Positions 60,715 through 64,000 of a stretch of DNA of 64,000 nucleotides are shown one piece after another. Under the pieces are notes generated by a model. It saw only the letters and a program-made list of their open reading frames with translations, had not been told where the DNA came from and searched no databases. Within the stretch, counting starts at the first letter, position 1. Each line of letters starts with the position of its first letter. The DNA comes from Chloroflexota bacterium. Its GTDB lineage: Bacteria; Chloroflexota; Dormibacteria; Aeolococcales; Aeolococcaceae. The stretch lies in assembly GCA_005880985.1 (NCBI GenBank), contig VBIQ01000005.1, positions 392,314 through 456,313 on the forward strand, written 5' to 3'. The position numbers and the translations under genes are program-made.

Positions 60715-61085
60715 GGCGTCACCTCCGACATGTTGTGGCCCTCGAGCGCGCCCGCGTGTCGATGAACGCGGTGGACGGCGACGGCGAGCTCGAGCAGGAG
60801 GCGTTGCTCGGGCGCGTCGAGGGCGCGACCGCAGATCTCCTCGATCCGGCCTCGGCGGTAGAGCACCGAGTTGCGCAGCAGGAACAGGCGCCGAGCCGCG
60901 CGGGAGGGGCTCCAGCCACAGGCGGCGAGCGTCTCGACGGTGCGGACGAGGTCGCCGTGATGGCGGGCGTCGTAGTCGAGCAGAGGCCCCAGCACCACCC
61001 GCACGAAGGCGCGGGACTGGGGGGCCGCCGCCAGCTCCTGGACCGCCCAGTCGCGCCACCGCCACTCCGCCACCGGCCACCTCAT
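60711..61085 (-). CDS. PucR-type helix-turn-helix protein (124 aa)
   Basis: This 124-residue protein matches the C-terminal DNA-binding region of PucR/CdaR regulators. VRTVETLAACGWSPSRAARR and LFLLRNSVLYRRGRIEEICG are its core helices, with LDAPEQRLLLELAVAVHRVH at the end. It lacks a sensor domain. Position between modC and the TOBE gene, with 4-base overlaps on both sides, suggests control of molybdate uptake, though the binding site is not visible. Confidence 0.8.
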   Translation of the reverse strand: MRWPVAEWRWRDWAVQELAAAPQSRAFVRVVLGPLLDYDARHHGDLVRTVETLAACGWSPSRAARRLFLLRNSVLYRRGRIEEICGRALDAPEQRLLLELAVAVHRVHRHAGALEGHNMSEVTP

Positions 61086-62161
61086 CCGAAGACACGAGCC
61101 GCCGTCGCCTTGAAGCTTGCCCAGAGGATACGGCCGGAATGCACCCCCAGCTGGGTGGCACTGCCGGGGGTGATCTCGGCGGTGAGCGGAGGCGTGGTGC
61201 CCAGGGTGACGCGGACGTGGCCGCCAGCCTCGGACAGGAGTGACACCCGGGCGCGAACCGTGTTCTGAGCGCTGCCCTCGGGGAGGGTGGCATGGAGGGT
61301 GATGTCGCGTGGGTCGATCAGCAGGTACGCCGGACGCCCCGCCTGCGGTGGCTCACCCGGATCCGCCACCCCCACCAGGCGAAGCTCGCCGGCGGCCACC
61401 GTCCAGAGGTCGCCGGCACCGGGCTCGGGATCGCCACTCAGCCAGTTCTGGCCAATCAGAGCAGCAACGAGAGAGCTCCGCGGATGCTGCAGCATGTCGG
61501 TGGCGGTCCCCTCCTGCAGCACCCGGCCACCGTCGAGGACCACCAGCCGGCCGGCGATGTCGACGGCATCGCGCACGTCGTGGGTCACCAGCACGGTGCA
61601 GCGATCGCCGCGCTCGCGCACCACCTCGCGCAGGATGGCGCGAGCCTCGATGCGCGACAGCGGGTCGAGCGCGGCAAGCGGCTCGTCGAGGAGCAGCAGC
61701 GGCGGATCGAGGGCGCAGGCGCGGGCGAGGGCAACGCGCTGCCGTTCGCCACCGCTGAGCGACCCGGTCCGCCGGCGCGCGAGGGGGATCAGCGAGAAAC
61801 GCTCCAGGGAAACGGCGACCGCCCGACGCACCGCGGTGCGAGAGAGGCCGGAGGCACGCGGTCCGTAGGCGACGTTGCCCGTCACATCGAGGTGCGGGAA
61901 GAGTATCCCGTGCTGCGGCACCAGACCCACTGGGCGGCGGTGCGCCGCCACATCGATCCCGCGCCCGCGGTCGAACCACACCTCGCCGCCGACGCTGACG
62001 CGCCCGCGTTCCGGGCGGTGAAGCCCGGCGATGCACCGCAGGAGCGTGGTCTTGCCGGCGCCGTTGCCGCCCACCAGGCCGAGGGGAACCCCGGCCTCGG
62101 CGCCGATCGAAGCGTCGAGCTCGAAGCGGCCGGCGCAGGCCACCAGGTCGGCGCGCAGCAT
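61082..62161 (-). CDS. modC: Molybdate ABC transporter ATP-binding protein ModC
   Basis: The 359-residue ATPase powers molybdate import. Walker A is GGNGAGKTTLLRCIAG, the signature LSGGERQRVALARAC, Walker B LLLLDEPLAALDPLS and the switch His LVTHDVRDAVDI. From about residue 290 a TOBE-type domain follows (TVRARVSLLSEAGGHVRVTL), which fits ModC. ATG 62161 overlaps the modB stop as TGATG. Confidence 0.93.
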   Translation of the reverse strand: MLRADLVACAGRFELDASIGAEAGVPLGLVGGNGAGKTTLLRCIAGLHRPERGRVSVGGEVWFDRGRGIDVAAHRRPVGLVPQHGILFPHLDVTGNVAYGPRASGLSRTAVRRAVAVSLERFSLIPLARRRTGSLSGGERQRVALARACALDPPLLLLDEPLAALDPLSRIEARAILREVVRERGDRCTVLVTHDVRDAVDIAGRLVVLDGGRVLQEGTATDMLQHPRSSLVAALIGQNWLSGDPEPGAGDLWTVAAGELRLVGVADPGEPPQAGRPAYLLIDPRDITLHATLPEGSAQNTVRARVSLLSEAGGHVRVTLGTTPPLTAEITPGSATQLGVHSGRILWASFKATAARVFG

Positions 62162-62988
62162 CACAGCGGGCGGGCGATGCGCAGGCCGCGCACGGCGAGC
62201 AGCAGCGCGAAGCTGACGATGGCCAGCACCACCGCCAGGGCGACCGCGCCGTGCGGATCGCGCTCGAAGGCGAGAAAGATCGCCGTCGGCATCGTCTGGG
62301 TGCGGCCCTGCACGTTGCCAGCGACGGTGATGGTGGCGCCGAACTCGCCGAGGGCGCGGGCCGTGCTCAGCACCGCTCCATAGACCATCGCAGGACGGGC
62401 CAGGGGAATGGTGACGGTCCACAGCACCCGCCAGGGCGTCGCTCCCAGGGTGCGCGCCACCTCCTCGACGCCGGTGTCCACCTGAGCCAACCCTCCGGCC
62501 ACGGCGTAGACGAAGAAGGGACCGGCGACAAAGCTCTGCGCCAGGACCACCGCGGTGGTGCTCAGCGGGATGTCGATGCCGAGGGCGCCGAGCGCGCCCC
62601 CGACGGGGCCGGTGCGACCGAAGGCGACGAGCAGGGCCAGGCCGGCCACCACCGGGGGCAGGACCAGGGGGAGCCCCACCAGGGCGTCGAGGAGCGCCCG
62701 TCCCGGGAATCGCCCCCGCGCCAGCACCAGGGCCAGGGGAGTGCCGAAGAGAAGGATCAGCAGCAGGCTGATGGCGGTGGTCTCGCCGCTGACACGCATC
62801 GCGTCGAGCACCACCGGGTCGCGCGCCGCCGACAGCAGGTCGGCGACCGACGTGCGGGTGAGCAGCGCCGCCAACGGGAAGGCGATGAAGAGCGCGGCGA
62901 TGACGGCGAGGATGCCGCTCATCACCCAGTGTGCCGGAATCGCCGAGGCGGCCCGCACCCCGGCATGGGTTTGCCCGACATGGTTCAC
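62161..62988 (-). CDS. modB: Molybdate ABC transporter permease ModB
   Basis: This 275-residue membrane protein has five to six helices and the EAA-like loop VEEVARTLGATPWRVLWTVT followed by IPLARPAMVYGAV. The family segment LGEFGATITVAGNVQGRTQT then MPTAIFLA is present. GTG start overlaps modA by 4 bases. Confidence 0.93.
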   Translation of the reverse strand: MNHVGQTHAGVRAASAIPAHWVMSGILAVIAALFIAFPLAALLTRTSVADLLSAARDPVVLDAMRVSGETTAISLLLILLFGTPLALVLARGRFPGRALLDALVGLPLVLPPVVAGLALLVAFGRTGPVGGALGALGIDIPLSTTAVVLAQSFVAGPFFVYAVAGGLAQVDTGVEEVARTLGATPWRVLWTVTIPLARPAMVYGAVLSTARALGEFGATITVAGNVQGRTQTMPTAIFLAFERDPHGAVALAVVLAIVSFALLLAVRGLRIARPL

Positions 62989-63797
62989 GGCGGGAGGAAG
63001 CCGGCGCGCCGCAGGATGTCCTGGCCGGCGGACGACCGGAGGAAGGCGAGGAAGTCGGCCGCGACCCGCGCGTGTCTCGCCTGCCGGGTCACCGCAGCCG
63101 GATAGCTGGTGAGGGGATCGTCACCCTCCGGCACCGGCACCGCGGCGACGTCCGACGTCGCCATGGCGTCGGTGGCGTACGCGACCCCCGCGTCGACCTC
63201 GCCCGAGGCGACCTTGGTCACCACCCCCTCGACGTTGTCCTCGCGGGATACGGTGTTGCGAGCGACGCCGGCATCGAACCCTGCCGCGACGTCTCCGCGC
63301 GCGACCGCGTTGGTGAACAGGCGAACGGTGAAGGCACCGGCGGGAACGGCGGGATCCGCCACGACCAGACGGGTGCCGGAACGGGCGAGGTCGGCGAGGG
63401 CGGTGACCCGACCGGGATTGCCGCGCGGGACGATGATCACCATGCGGTTGTGCGCCAGCACCACCGGGGTGCCGACCAGGTCCTGGCGGCGCGCCTCGTC
63501 CATGCGGGCGGTGTCGGCGGAGATGAAGAGGTCGGCGACGCCGGGATCGGCCCGCAGCTTGGCCAGCAGCTGCTGGCTGCCCTCGTAGTCGCCGTCGACC
63601 GATTCACCGGGGTGCGCTCGCGCGAAGGCGCCGGCTTCGCCGCCCATCACCCGAGCCAGGCTGGCGGCGGCGAAGAGGGTGGCAGTGCCTGACGCCCGGC
63701 CGGGCGCCTCACCCGAGACAGCGCCGCAGGCGGCGGCGATCACCGGCGTCGCCAACCCGGCGAGCAGGAACGCCGCCCGATGTCGGTGCTGCCACAC
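62985..63797 (-). CDS. modA: Molybdate-binding lipoprotein ModA
   Basis: ModA captures molybdate or tungstate outside the membrane for ModBC. From GTG 63797 the 270 residues begin with a short basic stretch, a hydrophobic helix and the lipobox-like AAAC, so it is lipid-anchored. The body has TATLFAAASLARVM, DYEGSQQLLAKLRADPGVAD, NRMVIIVPRGNPGRV and GVVTKVASGEVDAGVAYATD, all typical of ModA. The start is uncertain because the frame is open further upstream, but those residues are not signal-like. Confidence 0.9.
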   Translation of the reverse strand: MWQHRHRAAFLLAGLATPVIAAACGAVSGEAPGRASGTATLFAAASLARVMGGEAGAFARAHPGESVDGDYEGSQQLLAKLRADPGVADLFISADTARMDEARRQDLVGTPVVLAHNRMVIIVPRGNPGRVTALADLARSGTRLVVADPAVPAGAFTVRLFTNAVARGDVAAGFDAGVARNTVSREDNVEGVVTKVASGEVDAGVAYATDAMATSDVAAVPVPEGDDPLTSYPAAVTRQARHARVAADFLAFLRSSAGQDILRRAGFLPP

Positions 63798-64000
63798 ACA
63801 CCCACACTGCCGCCGCTCGCCGGCGCGCCGCCATGGGCGAACCGCCAAGAAAGCGCCGGTTGGTGGGCGCGGTGTCGGGCTAGGTGTAGTTCCCACCCAC
63901 CTTGTTGACAGGCTGAGGGCCCTGCCCGACGGTCTGGGACTGCTTGACGGTTCCGGACCAGGGAGGGCCCTCGGATGCATGGTAGGCGGCTGAGCGAATT
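63798..64000. other. Upstream region of the molybdate operon
   Basis: No coding region is supported in the last 203 bases. It should carry the modA promoter read on the minus strand. I looked for a molybdate-type operator (ATCGCTATATA-N-like) and a molybdenum cofactor riboswitch core but could not identify either with confidence. Confidence 0.4.

Overview
The window is a gene-dense, very GC-rich bacterial chromosome segment. Many start codons are GTG, and neighbouring genes often overlap by 1-8 bases (ATGA, GTGA or TGATG junctions). It shows no insertion sequences, phage genes, CRISPR array or rRNA. The mix of genes (a luciferase-type F420-dependent oxidoreductase, full corrinoid synthesis, rpsF-ssb-rpsR) would suit a high-GC Chloroflexota, Dormibacterota or Actinomycetota lineage. 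That placement is inference; no marker in the window settles it.

Layout. Positions 1-24 kb hold mixed housekeeping genes: a truncated alpha/beta hydrolase, a rhodanese-MoeB protein, a lipoprotein, murE, rsmG (with no normal start codon), a cyclic-nucleotide-binding protein, a ParB-like fusion protein, a coiled-coil GH73 muramidase-type enzyme, an F420-type oxidoreductase, a GH15 glucosidase, argS, a family-4-like uracil-DNA glycosylase, a TPR-CAP membrane protein with a NIF3-like partner, a PAP2 phosphatase, mogA and moaC, a lone receiver domain, small secreted or membrane proteins, and gcvT-gcvH.

Positions 24.2-45.1 kb form one long plus-strand cobalamin operon. It opens with a cobalamin riboswitch whose likely expression platform hides the ribosome-binding site of a Ni/Co permease gene. 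Then follow cobO, cobN, a cbiX-cbiA fusion, cobH/cbiC (its usual catalytic His reads as Tyr), cbiD, cbiET, cbiL, a cbiF-cbiG fusion, cbiH, cobT, cobS, cbiB, cobC, cobQ, cobU and a PduX-like threonine kinase. The kinase reading frame ends inside an antisense tRNA-Val(CAC) gene. The set looks like an early-cobalt-insertion (anaerobic-type) pathway that also carries the late-insertion chelatase subunit CobN. No precorrin-6A reductase is present in the run.

Positions 45-53.8 kb hold an SDR dehydrogenase, an M24 peptidase, the rpsF-ssb-rpsR ribosomal/replication operon, an N-acetylmuramoyl-L-alanine amidase, and a serine-biosynthesis set (class V aminotransferase, serA, DUF1015). Positions 53.8-56.3 kb form a minus-strand sulfur-relay operon: three DsrE-family proteins and an MBL-fold protein with two rhodanese domains. 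Positions 56.5-59.2 kb hold a ribbon-helix-helix protein, an FmdB-type zinc ribbon, thioredoxin, a selenocysteine tRNA gene (selC), and a sigma factor fused to an anti-sigma-type zinc finger. Positions 59-64 kb on the minus strand hold modABC molybdate transport with two small regulators (PucR-type HTH and TOBE) running toward folC.

Molybdenum genes at both ends (moeB-like, mogA, moaC, modABC) together with selC suggest that the organism makes a molybdenum- and selenium-dependent enzyme such as formate dehydrogenase. No such enzyme lies in the window, so this is inference.
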